Shown piece after piece: positions 37,401 to 50,540 of a DNA stretch of 64,000 bases (its first letter is position 1; every line of letters begins with the position of its first letter). Source of the stretch: Balanoglossus misakiensis (lineage: Eukaryota; Hemichordata). Below the pieces are notes generated by a model. It was given only the letters and a program-made list of their open reading frames with translations, did no database searches and had not been told where the DNA came from. The position numbers were made by a program, and so were the translations under genes. The stretch spans positions 496,001 to 560,000 of the forward strand of contig CM082595.2 of the NCBI GenBank assembly GCA_040954595.2. The letters run 5' to 3'.

Positions 37401-40323
37401 TGTTTTTGAATACAACTTGGCATCTTCTGAAATAACTCATTTATATATGCTAGACTCTGAGTCTCTGAGTGTACACTACTCTATAAGTCAATCACAAACA
37501 ATAACCATTTCATGAAAGAGCTTAATGTAAAAATATAAAGTTATAAATACAGGCCTTTAACAATAACCACTGCTAAAATAAGAGCTTTACCTGTCGATCT
37601 GCAAGACTGATCGTATCTTCCTGACACGCAAGACATCCTTTCTCTGGAGTCCAAGAATTGACAAGATAGTTCCCGAAGTGATCAAGGTGAATCTTGGCTG
37701 CACCGTTGCCATGGATAATGACTGGCACTGTACCATAGTTTTTATTCTGGAGCATAGCATTCTTGCCTTCAAATAGCAAATGGACAGTGTCTGCTAAAAA
37801 AACACAGAAATACCAAAGAATTTACAACTGTCTTTTGACTAACTTTTGTCAACATTAGTACATCTGGCTGGAACAACAATACCACAAGTTATGTAAACAA
37901 TGTACAACCTGCGAACATTTCCATATTTTACCTTAATACACTACAATATATTATATTACATTACCTTTGAGTCCATTTAAATTCTGAAATATGACTGCCA
38001 AGTTGTCTAGTTTCATGCCATATTCTTCCTGTGAATAAATTACACAAAGTTGAATAATTGCCACAAATGTAATGTGTCCTCTGCAGTGTGTCTTTGATAA
38101 CAACACTAACATTTGTTATAAAACATTGTATGTACTGAAAAACTAAGACAGTTTACACAAAAGGAAACGAAAGTAGCATTTACCCGATATTCTGGATTGA
38201 CATAAATCTTTGAGTAGTAGAGTTGATCAGGTGAATTTTCTTCAACATGTCGCAGTGAAACAATCTTCCAGATCTCTGGCGCATAACCCATGAACATTCC
38301 AGAATTGAGATAGGGAAGCCCTTTGTCTACTTTGGGATACTGGGGCTACAGAAATGATGGCAAAATGTTATTCTTGTGTGATTCATATTTTTTATAAATT
38401 TAGAAATCCATAACATACAGTTGCCAATTTCAAAGGTTATTTCAAAGCAGTTAATTCTCATGGACTATCATACAATCAGCATTCTACATTGAACATAAGC
38501 AGAAAGATATTTGAGAGAACATGGAGACAATGTGAAATATCAATATATGTAGGACTGTGACTTACCTCCAAAGATGCATCCGGCCACAGATAAGTTTCAG
38601 TTGAGAAAACAACTCTGGCATCCATCTTGTGAAATCTGTTCAAAATCTCTTCAGCGCCAGTGGTGAAAATCACATTGTAACTGTAGCGACATAAGGCAAA
38701 AATCTCTCAATTAAATGTTTATGAAAATGGTGATGGGTGGAGTGGGGAGGGGTCCAGGGGAGATGGAGATGATGATGCATAAAAAAAGAATTAATTCTTA
38801 CCAATCAACAAACAATATAATAAGATTTTTATCATCTGTGTATTTTTCCATGGCATCTTTTAAAAGACCAATTTTCTGACCACCACCAAGCCACTCTTTC
38901 CCCATGCCAAGAACCTAGAAGTGATAGTGGGAAAGGGTGTGTGACAGACAGATAGACACACACACGCACACACACACGCACGCACAGACACACAGCATTG
39001 GGGCAAAGTAAAATGGGTGAATCATTGACATGAATAAATGCATGGGTGTAAAAATAATAGTGAGAAGGCAGGAATACTCCCTTTGACATAGTATAGGGAA
39101 ATCCATACCCCATGGTTTACCTTGGTCAACATGTGTGAATTCATTCAGATAGATCATATTTCAGATATAGTGTGTACCAGTCTAGACCTATAGACTCTGA
39201 ACTAAGTGTACATATACAATTCTTGCATAGTTCATAACAGCTCTTCTTAAAGAATGTTTGCTACTGTGGGAACAGATCCACAGTGCACAGTGTATTACAT
39301 ATACATTCCATCATGAGTGAGCTAGGACTAGCTGTAACAGTGTTACCCTAGCTCTGTGTAGCAACTGGGTTGTAGGTCTTTAGGGCAAGACACACAGTTC
39401 TGCCACAAAGAGCTTATTATACCATAGATCTCACTTTATAGCAATTATATGTATAACAAATGAATTGATACAATCATAATCAGAAGAGCAATTTTTTTTA
39501 AAGTTGGTGTTTTTCTTTTGTTTCAACTTACAACTTGTTTTGAGATTTAAAAATTGAAGGGAAAAAAGACAGACATGTAGAGCTATGCAGCTTTGTTTGG
39601 CCATTTGGAGGAAAGCCCATAAAGTATGAACCAGACATGACGCCCCTTTGACAAAGATCAAAAGGTCACACTGCTAATTTATTCCTCATGGCCAAAACAT
39701 TCCATCATGATATACTTACATGTAAATTCTCTGAGAGGCCATTTCTGTCCACTGATCTTATAAAACGTTTGTAGCCATCAGTTTCTTCAGTTGCAACAGT
39801 GAAAATAATCAAATTTTCATTTCCTGTGAGAAATGTTAAATAACACATCAGCCAACGGAACTCCATATACCAGTCAATTGTGAAAAATTGTAGGCAGACA
39901 TTATACTATGATTTTTTTAACAATTTGGAGTCAAGAACAAAAATCTTATCTTTATTAATTCCCGGAATGATGTTTGTAAATGGAATAAACAAAATGAATG
40001 ATTTCTTGTACTGCATTGAATCGTTGAAATAGGAGTTCAAATCCTCCTCTCAAATTATGTCAGAGTAAAGCTTTTCAACTTTGTTTGTACTTAACTTGAA
40101 GTGTGAACAATTTGAGGTCAGTTGAGAACGCGAAAACACTCAGATGACCTCAGGCTACACTGTGGCCGCAATTGCTGACAAAGAAACACCATCCCTTTTG
40201 TGCATTAGAATAAATCCACCTACCTTTACTGTCCTGTTCAGCACAAACAAGAGAGTTTTCAACGGTCCAAATACTGGCAAGAAGGAACACCACAAGAAAC
40301 CTACAACTCCATCCATACTCCAT
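34420..40323 (-). CDS. procollagen-lysine 5-dioxygenase paralogue A, complete, glycosyltransferase motifs lost
   Basis: Lysyl hydroxylase (PLOD family) of the ER lumen, hydroxylating collagen lysines with Fe(II), 2-oxoglutarate and O2. Eighteen exons: 40224-40323, 39720-39823, 38802-38914, 38566-38680, 38184-38345, 37965-38028, 37591-37793, 37232-37363, 36963-37078, 36717-36818, 36471-36596, 36162-36294, 35847-35966, 35548-35613, 35328-35432, 34999-35145, 34690-34815 and 34420-34575; 2190 nt, 729 residues. A signal peptide ([11 protein letters not shown]) is present. The Fe(II) site is intact: His658-x-Asp660 (RPHHDASVF) and His710; the 2-oxoglutarate Arg is Arg720 in GTRYIMVSF. The N-terminal glycosyltransferase-like domain is altered: DCYN (105-108) instead of DSYD, and 8 residues missing before GGGQKI. 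The middle domain reads SVHSYA instead of SVDSDA. No KDEL-like tail, as in the family. Confidence 0.94.
38955..38994. repeat. CA-rich microsatellite
   Basis: Imperfect (CA)n with CG interruptions, in intron 2 of PLOD paralogue A. Confidence 0.85.
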
Positions 40324-40352
40324 CGTCCTCAATGATCATTGACTCCGAGTTT

Positions 40353-40380
40353 TAGGACTCAACCACTTTTGTCCGAGGGA
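40353..40380 (-). promoter_or_regulatory. promoter/5'UTR block shared by the PLOD paralogues
   Basis: GACTCAACCACTTTTGTC...GAGGGA, 30-57 bases upstream of the ATG, matches 49347-49374 upstream of the second gene, although the surrounding sequence has diverged. It is likely core promoter or 5'UTR kept since duplication. Confidence 0.45.
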
Positions 40381-42065
40381 TGCACACAAATGTTTTTGCT
40401 AAGTTCACGTGGGATTTCCTTTAAGTTTGTAAAGAACAAGGTTGCCATTCATCCCTGGACTGTCAGGTTTCTTAGATGGGGGAAGGAAGTGAACCAGACT
40501 ATTGTGTGAAACTTTGGGATGTCTAGGATTGTACCTGTACAAATTTTCTTGTTATGCACTGTATGACAAGGCTAGTAGCCTGTAGTTGTGACGAAGAGAA
40601 TGTGATAAAGGAAGTTGTTGGCACTGAATAAAGCACACAGAGGATATGTACAGGTTGTTATGCTTGAAAAGAGCTGCTATTCATGAGCAATGAGAAATGC
40701 ACTTGGAATTGTTTGAGTGAAAACTTTATTGAGTTTCTCGCAGATGGAAGAATCTTTATTACTTTTGCTCAGCAATGAAGTAAGTACAAACTAAAAACAT
40801 AATGTAACTGAACATACATGCAACTTTAAATGCTTTTGTTTGTCAAGGAATGTAGAGAGTAGCAAAAAAACTGGCAAAATCCACCAACTGGTGAAAGAAA
40901 TGCTACATCTCTTTGAGTTGAGTAAAACTTGATGTTGGGTCAACAATCCCCACAGAAAAAACAACAAGTGAATCATATCTGAGATTTGCATGGGTGCATG
41001 TAACAAACTTGAAAAGTAGTCAGAATAGTTTTTAAAAGTAAGTAGTTATTGCATGGGAAACAAAGAGACCAGTCAAAGTGATTTAGGTTGTAATTTTGTC
41101 TTACACTTTGGAAAAAAAAGTAGCTTGTCAGGAAAGGACAAGAAGCTGGTTGTTTTTTACCGCAATCACCTCTTTTTGACTTCCCTAGTCTCTTATACAA
41201 GTGTTACCAAACTTGGCTGCCGAGTACATCCATAAAAACTCCTCTCCAACAGGTGTCTGTATTCATTCTAAAATATACTACCTCTCCATATTCAATACGA
41301 TTTGTCATCTAATTTTGATCACCTAATTTAAAAGAGTTGTTACTTATACTTCTAATTTATACATTTCAAAGAATAAAATTCATAGCACCATTTGAAAAAT
41401 AGAATATAAAATACAATCTCTGAAAAGGACAAAAAAAGATTGATGAGGATCAACCTTACAGCAAGTTGTAACATGCATTGCATAGAAGATATTCATGGCA
41501 ATGTGAACTTGGCAAAGAATCTGAAGTACGCCCCCAATAAACATACAGTTTCTTTGTTGTTTTTAAAAAAGAGGTACATGTACTTCCGGCAATGTATGCT
41601 TGGCACAGGGCATGATGTATGCCCTCAATTGACAAATATATTCTTTTGCTTCTTATTAAAAGCAGCATCCCTTGGCAATGTAAGTTAAGAAAACAATTAA
41701 TTAATTATAGGATGTTGAGGCATGCCTGAAGTCATTTTGAAGTACAAGAAAGAATTAAAAAAATTATACATCATGATCAGTGGTATTCTGTTTATACTGA
41801 AAGAAATAAACATCAAAACTTTATATCTGGAAGTCATTTTTTTCATAATTAAGCTATTTCTGTTTGTAAATTGGATTTTTTGCAGCAATACACGAGATGA
41901 GATTAAAAAACAGTACAGATTGAGTTTTCATTGGGAAAACCTCACTAGTACACAAATGAGTTTTTTCCCTGAAGTATTAAATGCATCTGTAGAATCTGAA
42001 TGCCAAACTGTCATTTGCTCACAATATTCATAGTGGTAAATGCAGTTGAGTCAAACGCTGTCATT
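40381..42065. other. spacer between the PLOD paralogues
   Basis: No gene recognised. The part at 41375-41425 is homologous to the 3' flank of the first paralogue, but it lies about 690 bases from the stop here rather than about 255. Some 430 bases (roughly 41440-42000) were therefore gained on this side or lost on the other. Confidence 0.55.
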
Positions 42066-45000
42066 CTATGGATCAATGAATGACACCATAATGTAGCGTG
42101 TACCGGATACTGTTGGAAGACCTTCATGGAAATGTGTCAAGCGACCTGGATGCATTAAACTATATCCAACTTCAAGTCCAACCACGCTGCAGTTGTAACG
42201 CAGAAAACGGGCTCCACCTCCCTGTAAACAAATACACACAACGATTAACATTTCAGTCTACAAAAATAGAATTCAATTGACTGCTTTGATGTTTGATACT
42301 GTTACATTAGAATTGCAAAGTACAGAAACAATAAGTGAGAAATGTAACAATACCTCGTAGTCAACACCATGACGGTTGAGGGCGACATTTATAGTGAACG
42401 TTGACGCATCATGATGGGGGCGTAATGATGGCTGTTCATCTGGGCGATAACGAACCAAAAAGTTCATGATTGCATGTGCCTGCGATTGGGGAAAACCATA
42501 GTGAGATAAGAGAACTGAAATGAAAGGCAAATAACTTTATTAACAAAGCCCAGTTATCATATTTCAGATTAACAGCAGTCTTGTTTGATATTGTTCATTC
42601 TCTGTCCCCAATCAAACATAACAAGTAGTCTATCCAACTGGTTCAAAGGCAACTCATCTCATGATCGTACATTTCTGTGAATGTGACAACAGTCATACAG
42701 AAGTAACAATTTCTTTTCCTACATTTTTCCTGGTGCAATGTGTGATTCAGCAAACTAACTTTACATACCTTAGAATAATAACCTGGGAAGACTTTTTCTT
42801 GCATAGGACAGACAAATTCTTTCAAGAAATGCAACCAGTGGGGTTCAAATTCGATTTGATTCATGTGAACATCTCTGGTTGGTACATTCTCGTATCCTCC
42901 AGACAGTCGAGGATCACTGTTCGAACCGTCGGAAAATTGGCCAAAGCTTTCCACTTCATCGATCAGATGTTTGGCAAAGGTTTCACTCATCAGTGGAAAA
43001 CGGTAGACATCCTGGCATGGCTGTGGATTAAATGTGTATGTTTATGTTATGTTCTGTACATGCTATAGATCATAACATGAAATTCTATGTTGAAGAACTT
43101 GGACCAGAAAAATAAATAGTCAAAAATTTTCAACAACAGTATGTGGTTCACATTTTAAAATGTAACAAATAAGACAATGCGAAATAGTTGCCTCTGCTGA
43201 CATCAGGAAACTTTCTCATCATGAAAATTTCCCAGTTTGCAGTACATGTACTACTCACCATGGATAAGTCATCTGCCTGAAGGGTTTGTTGATACATTGG
43301 ATGTACGTATCTGGCTTCCCATTCCTTAAAACAAAAGCACAATGGATGTTACATGTATTTACTTCAACTGTGTAGATGTCAAATTAGTAGACCCTTCCAC
43401 CCCTGTATTGTATTGTAGATATCCAAGTTTACTACAGAAACAATGCATTTGGACCAAACCATGATGGTGAAAGGGTTGAAAGACACATGGAAATCTTTTT
43501 TACATTCAAAACAATATGGTAGCATTTATATCGGACATATTGACCATTACTCACCATTCTGTTGTCAAATATCTGAAACATATCTGGGTTCTTCCTGTGA
43601 AGATATTGGTGGAAATTGTCTCCATTGATGAGGTGGCCAAATCTGGCAGTGTTTGCCACATACATGAAGACACCCTACAGGACAGGATATATGAGATAGG
43701 ATATAGTTGATTCATGATCTGTGTACACAGAATGTGCTCTCACAATATACGACATACTAGTTAAGTTTTCAAGTCTTGACAGATTGACTGTATCGCCCCT
43801 ACGTGGTGGAACTCAGACTAAACATACCTGTTCTCTGAGATGTCTACAAAATGCCATATCAGCATCTAATTCACCGTAGATGTAAGAAGGTCGGTGTTTC
43901 TCTATCACTTCACTTTTTAAGAGAAAGGCACTAGAAATAAAGGGTACATTCCAAACACCCCTACAAGACAGAAAAAAGAAATGCTAGTAAATGCATGTAA
44001 AATTTAGTGGATAAACTATGTACATCACAGATAATAGGAACTGTGGTTACATGTAAGATAGACTGGCAGCCATTTTTCATCAAAATTACTGAAAGCAAAT
44101 CTTAACATCCTCAGATAAATGTCAATAGATTAGTATTCAATGGTACAATTCACTGACCTCTTGTTGAACTTGACAATATCAATGTAGTCATCGGATCTTG
44201 CATAGAACCCATCATCACCTAAAGCACCCCAGAAGTTACTCCAAAGTTTTCCTGGTCGCACGAGCACCGGCGATATCACACGTCTGTCGATAAACAACAC
44301 AAGCATGACCAATTTAGTCTTGTGAACAGTAAGACTGAATCAACCATTTTTGAAAAGATATATGAATGATAAATCAGTGAATTTAAATAAAGGAAACTGA
44401 AATTTCTACCTGTTTTGTTCAAGAAGCAATCGCAAAGTATCAGGATTGGTGAGTTGTGCGTCAGAATCGACAGAAAAGAAATATTGACATTTCAACGTCA
44501 GGCAGTAGTTTCTGTTGAAAAAAAGGACAAGAAAAAATTAGGGAAACATTCAGTATGATTAACCACCTGTCGGTTCAATATATTGAGTACACACACATGG
44601 TATTTTTTTATTTTTTTATTACTGGTAGGTGGTACAGCAAAAACTATTAATCACACATCAGATGTCAAATTTGCAGGAAAAAAATTGTTGTAAAGGTCAA
44701 CTGTGTTGATATGTTGCTATACTCACATAGCTTTATTTTTGGCTTCATGGTCGCTTAAGCCATAGGAGTGGGGTACCTCTCGCACTGAGTTGTATTCTGT
44801 GGCGTGGTTTCCAAGGAAACTGGTCACATCATCTGCATGCATAGGTACCTGCAAAGTTTGAGGAAATAATATTATTCTATAACTTTCAAGGACTGTTTGG
44901 GGGGTTAAGTCCCATCAATGAAAATCGGTGTAAAACCAATATGGAGGCCAAACTTACTGCATTGTGGATGAAAATATCAATCTTCTTTTTCGGATAAGAC

Positions 45001-48000
45001 AAGTTGGTGAGTCGCTGGAAAAATTCTGCGACGAAAGGAGTTGGTTGTTCCACAAAGATTGCCATCAATATGTCTGGATAATCTTCAGTCTAGAGGGAAA
45101 AAGTATATGCAATTGTGAAGTCAGTAATATAGAATACCATAAAACTTCCAATGAAGTAATAAATCCTGTCCTTTAACAATGCACCACTACAAAAATAAAA
45201 GAGCTTTACCTGTCGATCTGCAAGATTGATCGTATCTTCCTGACACGCAAGACATCCTTTCTCTGGAGTCCAAGAATTGACAAGATAGTTCCCGAAGTGA
45301 TCAAGGTGAATCTTGGCCGCACCGTTGCCATGGATAACGGCAGGCACTGTGCCGTATTCCCGGTTTTGTAACATGCTGTTGTGTCCTTCAAATCTCAGGG
45401 TGACGGTATCTGATCAAAGATGGAAGAAAAGCACATCTATATTTAACTCTTTCACCCCCAGTTTCCTCTATAGAGGTCCAGGTTTACCATCTCTGTTGAA
45501 AGCTGTTTGACTCTACAGCAGAGTCGCTGTTCATATCTGCCGTACATGTGCATCCCATAAAATCGCCATTAGAACAATGACATCTCCGACCCTGACACAG
45601 ATTACAAGTACTATCACATCACTAATAGGACTTGTTATCTGTTCAGACACTTAACTTTATTAGAGATAGTATGCCACTTTCAAAGTCTCATTTTTTTCAC
45701 AATTGATGACTTTCCCAATCTGATTTCAGAGTGTCCAGTTATTTTCCCTTCTACTCACCTTGGACTCCATTTAGATTTTGAAATATGATTGCAAGATTAT
45801 CCAGTTTCATCTGATATTCTTCCTGTAAATACAGAATATTGACAGCATACAGTTAAAACTCTAGTGAAGGCAGTTAAATTTATTATTCAAAACTACCTGC
45901 ATTCTTTCATGGCATCATACTGAGTGATATTTATTCACACACCATCAAAGAAATTTTGCCTTACAATACAAACATGACCAGCTTGGGTCCTCTGACTACA
46001 CCAAATACTGCACCTCAAGCGGTATATTGATTAAACATACAAGCCCGCATCATGCTGGTACCAGAATTGTTGCTAAAAATCAATTACCAGAGCCTAGCTC
46101 AAAAACTCAAAAGAGAAACCAACATTGGTACTGCAACTGAAAAAGCGCCATGTGGCCCCTGCACTGTAATGTAGAAAAATAAATATGGAAAACAAATTTT
46201 GCTTACCCTCAATTGTGGATTCAAATAGATCTGTGTATAATAGAGTTGATCATCTCCCTGGTTGTCAATATCTCTGTGCGACACAATCTTCCAGATCTCA
46301 GGCGCATAACCCATGAACAATCCAGAATTCAGATACGGAAGCCCTCTATCAATTTTAGGGTACTGGTCCTATTAAGTAAAGCAAAGAATATAATTTGTAA
46401 CAACTGACTAAATCCAGTAATGATCGAAAACACACAAATTATTATCATATTTGATCGTGATATCTATGTTGAAATGAAGGGATATTACTTACAGCTAATG
46501 ACCTGTCAGGCCACAGATAGATTTCAGCAGAGAAGACAACCCGGGCGTCTAGGACTTCAAATCTTTTCAAAATCTCATCAGCACTTGCAGTGAAAACAAC
46601 ATCATAACTATGGAAACGTAAAATAAGTTTACATGTACAATGTTTATCAGTAATACAATAATGATGATAATTATGCTGCCGAAAATTCAAATTTGCATCC
46701 ACCAATAGATTGACCTTCCTAGCATGAAGTAAAAAGTCATTTTAGGTATTGAGAACTGATACAGTGATAAGTGCCCTTTGAAGAGTATTCCCCTATCCAG
46801 ACATTGGCATGTTTTAAAAATAACTACAGGACATACAATGGAATTGTTCTTTAGAAAATTCTTTGCAAGTTATTTGATATTTTAATGCAGCTTATTTGCA
46901 GTAATTAGTCCGGATAAGCTGTACAAGAATGCAAAAAAGTAGACGTAGTCCTTAATACCTGTCAACAAACATGACAATGAGATCTTTGTCATCTTTGTAT
47001 TTTTCCATGGCGTCTCGGAGAAATTTGATTTTCTGTCCACCACCTGTGTATCTCATCATGTCTCCACCCAGCCATTCTTCACCCATGCCGAGTACCTACG
47101 GTGGGGAGGGGGAAAGACATTTTAAGATACTGCCAGAAAGATCACACTTTGCATGAAAACTAAAAAAGATTGATATACATGTACAATACTGGAGGGGATA
47201 TGATGTTATATTCATGGAAAATAGCTTCACACATTTGCCTTGACATCTGACAAGTATAGTCAGCCTGATGTACTTACATGTAAATATTCTGAAAGGCCAT
47301 TTCTGTCCACTGATCTGATAAAACGTTTGTATCCATCAGTTTCTTCAGTTGCAACAGTGAAGATCATCAGTTTTTCACTTTCTGAAAGAAATATTGATAT
47401 AATATCAAACTTGGTCCACTTCTCCCTGATTTCTACATCCTGGTATTTTGCAGATCAGTCTGAGATGTGACAAACACTGTGATACTGTAAGAAAGCACCC
47501 TGTTTAGAGATTTAAATTTCAAAGGAAATCTACAAATAAAGAAAGAAGCCAAACAATTAATGACTGCATTCAAACCGTGGATAATTACAAACCTTTACTG
47601 GAAAGGCCGGGTGTTTAGCTCACCCTTCAACAAAAATTTGCATCTTATTTTGTTAGCAAAGAAAGAGAAGATCGCGGCTGAGAGTTACCAATGAATAAGC
47701 AAAAACAGTGACACAGCGCTAGTACAATTATTGCAGCTATAACACACACTACCAGCACAGCTAGAAAACACTGGATGCATTTTTCTTGCTATTTTTGGGA
47801 ATGTACGTAGGATGGACTACAAATATGGGCTATCCATACATGTAGATGATTATTTGAGTGCTATGCAAGGACTATAAATCAAGCATACCAAGGGTTGTCA
47901 GGACGAGAACAGAGAAGGTGCCATTAAAAGTAGTAGTGAATTGACAAAAATTTGAATCTATTTCTACTATTCTAGCTTTATTGTTAAACAGTAGCATGTA

Positions 48001-49323
48001 GTGAGTGGCCAATGACAACATCACTGGGGCACTAGAATTTCTCAATTATTTTCTAGACCTCTGATTACGTTTAAAAATTTATCTTCCATTGAGGTTTGGT
48101 TTCGTGTGGCATTATCCTTGAACTATCTAAACAAGGAATGAAAGGCCAAGATGGAACTTCAAGGCTGTGGGCTGGTCAACTTAAATTTAGTTGAAAACCA
48201 TGTGACCTTAAAATGGCCTTTAGTAAAAGGATAGTGACTTTGACAGACCATAAACATACCTATTGTAATAATGGAGTTTTTTCATATGTAAATATAGGTG
48301 TTGGCTATTGTTCATTTCATTTGTCAATAAATAACAATAATTGTTACACATACTATTATACAATTCTCACTGAGCATGCAGAATAAGACTGAAGTTTATT
48401 CAAAGAAGAAAAATTCTGAAATATGACCAAAAGTTACAGTACACTAAATGTCCCTTTAAACCTCACAGCACAAACTTGGTTGTGAACTGAAACTTACACT
48501 ACTTCATTTCAATAATGACTGTTGTATTGACATTGTGAAATCGTAAAACGCGGCCCTTTTGTAGAGTAAAAGACGTGATATGACAATGGCATGTGATCAA
48601 ATCATAAAGTTGAATGCCGTATGCCTGCCCTGCGGATATCCCAGCCATTCAAAACAAACTCTGTCGACGAGACTTCCTGACTTGGGACGTGCAAGCGTGT
48701 GTGTCCGCCGGGCACACACATACAGCACCGGCCGATCGTATGCTGCTTGGGCACTAAAGTCAAGCGACGTGACAATTTGCACTCTTTGAGAAAACACCTT
48801 AGCTTTATCACTTGTCATATTACTTTGATCACGATTGATGCTTTCTTGATGAAAGTCTAAACAATACTGCGATCAGCGTCCGTCGAGACAGCCACGTAGG
48901 CAGGCGTATTGAATTTCGGAGGGGGGTCACTTGACCCGGTACCCCCGGGGGTTCTCCAATTCACCAGCTGAACTTTTGGTGATCTGGCCAAAAGTCGCCT
49001 TGAATAATTTTCTCTTTGCTCGGATTTGCCGTCTGAGTTTGCAACCATGCAACCAGACAGTCAACGATTACGAAAATTCCGAAAGAAGTCTCTCGATCGT
49101 TGGTCCTGGTTTACTTTAGAGAAGTAGTCAACAATATTCACAGTCAACGATATTCTGCAAATCGCGTCCCTGCTTCAGATACATCTTACACATGTATATA
49201 ACAATTAATATAATTACTCTTACCTTCTGATTCTGCACAAATCAGCGACTTTTCCGCAACCAAAATAAAGATGAGAAAGAGAACTGCTAGAAAGTTCAAA
49301 CTGAGAATGCCTTGACTCGCCAT
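42066..49323 (-). CDS. procollagen-lysine 5-dioxygenase/glycosyltransferase paralogue B (LH3-like), complete
   Basis: Full three-domain lysyl hydroxylase. Seventeen exons: 49224-49323, 47278-47381, 46959-47095, 46493-46607, 46207-46368, 45759-45822, 45210-45409, 44958-45089, 44727-44848, 44410-44511, 44158-44283, 43828-43960, 43555-43674, 43259-43324, 42769-43020, 42354-42479 and 42066-42221; 2217 nt, 738 residues, the same length as human LH3. The signal peptide is [15 protein letters not shown]. The glycosyltransferase domain keeps EEWLGGD...GGGQKI and VDSYDVVF (Asp113, Asp116), matching the LH3 residues needed for UDP-sugar and Mn binding. The middle domain keeps SVDSDA. The dioxygenase domain keeps His667-x-Asp669, His719 and Arg729. 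It can therefore be predicted to hydroxylate and glycosylate collagen lysines; this is inference from motifs. Intron 1 is long (1.8 kb). Exon 15 is one piece here but two in paralogue A. Confidence 0.94.
43391..43478 (-). repeat. MITE-like element copy 6, reverse orientation
   Basis: In PLOD-B intron 13. ACCCTTCCACC at the left and GGTGAAAGGGTT at the right, with a strongly worn core. Confidence 0.6.
45443..45495 (-). repeat. MITE-like element copy 7, partial
   Basis: In PLOD-B intron 6. It has TTAACTCTTTCACCCCCAG and TATAGAGGTCCA, then breaks off. Confidence 0.55.
47382..49223 (-). other. long intron 1 of PLOD paralogue B
   Basis: No exon or gene seen inside. Overlapping ORFs at 48580-48820 occupy a GC-richer patch without family signatures. 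Confidence 0.6.
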
Positions 49324-49346
49324 CTTGATGATCTGGATCGGGTCTT

Positions 49347-49374
49347 GGACTGAACCACTTCTGTCGGAGGGACG
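49347..49374 (-). promoter_or_regulatory. promoter/5'UTR block of PLOD paralogue B
   Basis: GACTGAACCACTTCTGTC...GAGGGA, the counterpart of 40353-40380, 24-51 bases upstream of the ATG. No TATA box is obvious. Confidence 0.45.
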
Positions 49375-50540
49375 TCTTAATATAATCCGGTGAACGAAGG
49401 CAGTCAGTTAGTGATGGTCACCGAGGGCGCTCACATTCCCTATAATTATTATATTTTAGCATAGTTTTAAATGCTAAAAAGACTATTTTAAGTAACCCCC
49501 ATCTATTAACTATGGTTTCAGTGTGGCATGAGTAGCTTTGTATTTTTATCTTGAAGGGATATACTAGCGCTCTCTTTAATAATTCCTTGGTACATTGAAA
49601 ATACAAATAAACCAAAATCATGGAAAACCACGATAAATTCTCGATTTGTCACACTCGAAAAGGCTTGCGTGCAAAACAAAACAAAACAAAACAAAACAAA
49701 ACAAAACAAAACAAACTAAAATAAAATGAATAGCAAGTTGGCAAAAGAGGTCAAGCACCGGCTAGGGAACCTATTCCAGCGATAGCAATTTATAACTTGA
49801 ACTTTAAGTGAAAGGAAACAAATTATACATCACTTAAGCCTATCCTCCCTGGCCTCCGGACCTCAGTTTTAATTCCACGCGGCATGAAGTTTTAAACCAG
49901 ACACTGTCCACAAAACATAATGTGTGGTGAGTAACGTTAATTCAATATAGTGCGTGTCAACCATGATGTTTCTACTAGCTTCAGGTTACTGGTCGTACAG
50001 CTTTATCACGAGGTGGTGCTATCTTTTTAAAGTTCACTTTCTTCAAGTTGAGTGGGGTGTTTAATATCTAGCCGGAAAGTTCCAAATCCTGTTTTAGTTT
50101 TAGATTGTTGTATTGTGTGATGGCGATCTCAGCCAGTGATATGCAACCCTCGTAGAAATCAGAGACGTATTTGGAAAGTCAGTCCCATATTTGGCAAAGC
50201 TATTCAAATAGACAAACATATGTTTATAGCAGATACTCGAATATTTTGTTGCAGAGATTGGTTTTGATGTCATGTAGCCAAGGTACCATACCATACGTGT
50301 TTCTTTTCGACGAACATTTGCAATGTAAGCTATATAGCAACGATGCACTCGCCATTATCTCACAAGTAATTCCAAAAATTACTCGATATTTTTATCGCCT
50401 TCAATACGTTTTTCAGACAGTCAAAGAATGTGAGTTGAAGTATCATTTTGTTTCGCGGATTTAGGTCAACATGACTGACAGGACAACATAAAATGATTAA
50501 CGCACGCGCAGGTATAATTGAACGTGTCGCGTTTGTTTCC
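49375..50540. other. intergenic DNA between PLOD-B and the small ORF
   Basis: No recognised gene. It contains an (AAAAC)n microsatellite at 49672-49716 and a CCTCCGGACCT motif at 49853, similar to motifs in the duplicated block to the right. Confidence 0.5.
49672..49716. repeat. (AAAAC)n microsatellite
   Basis: About nine AAAAC units. Confidence 0.95.

Noticed and set aside
42661-43068. 135-codon plus-strand ORF
   Set aside because: Antisense shadow of the 252-nt PLOD-B exon.
48580-48820. Overlapping ORFs in PLOD-B intron 1
   Set aside because: Several frames are open on both strands in a GC-richer patch; none shows a domain or good codon context.
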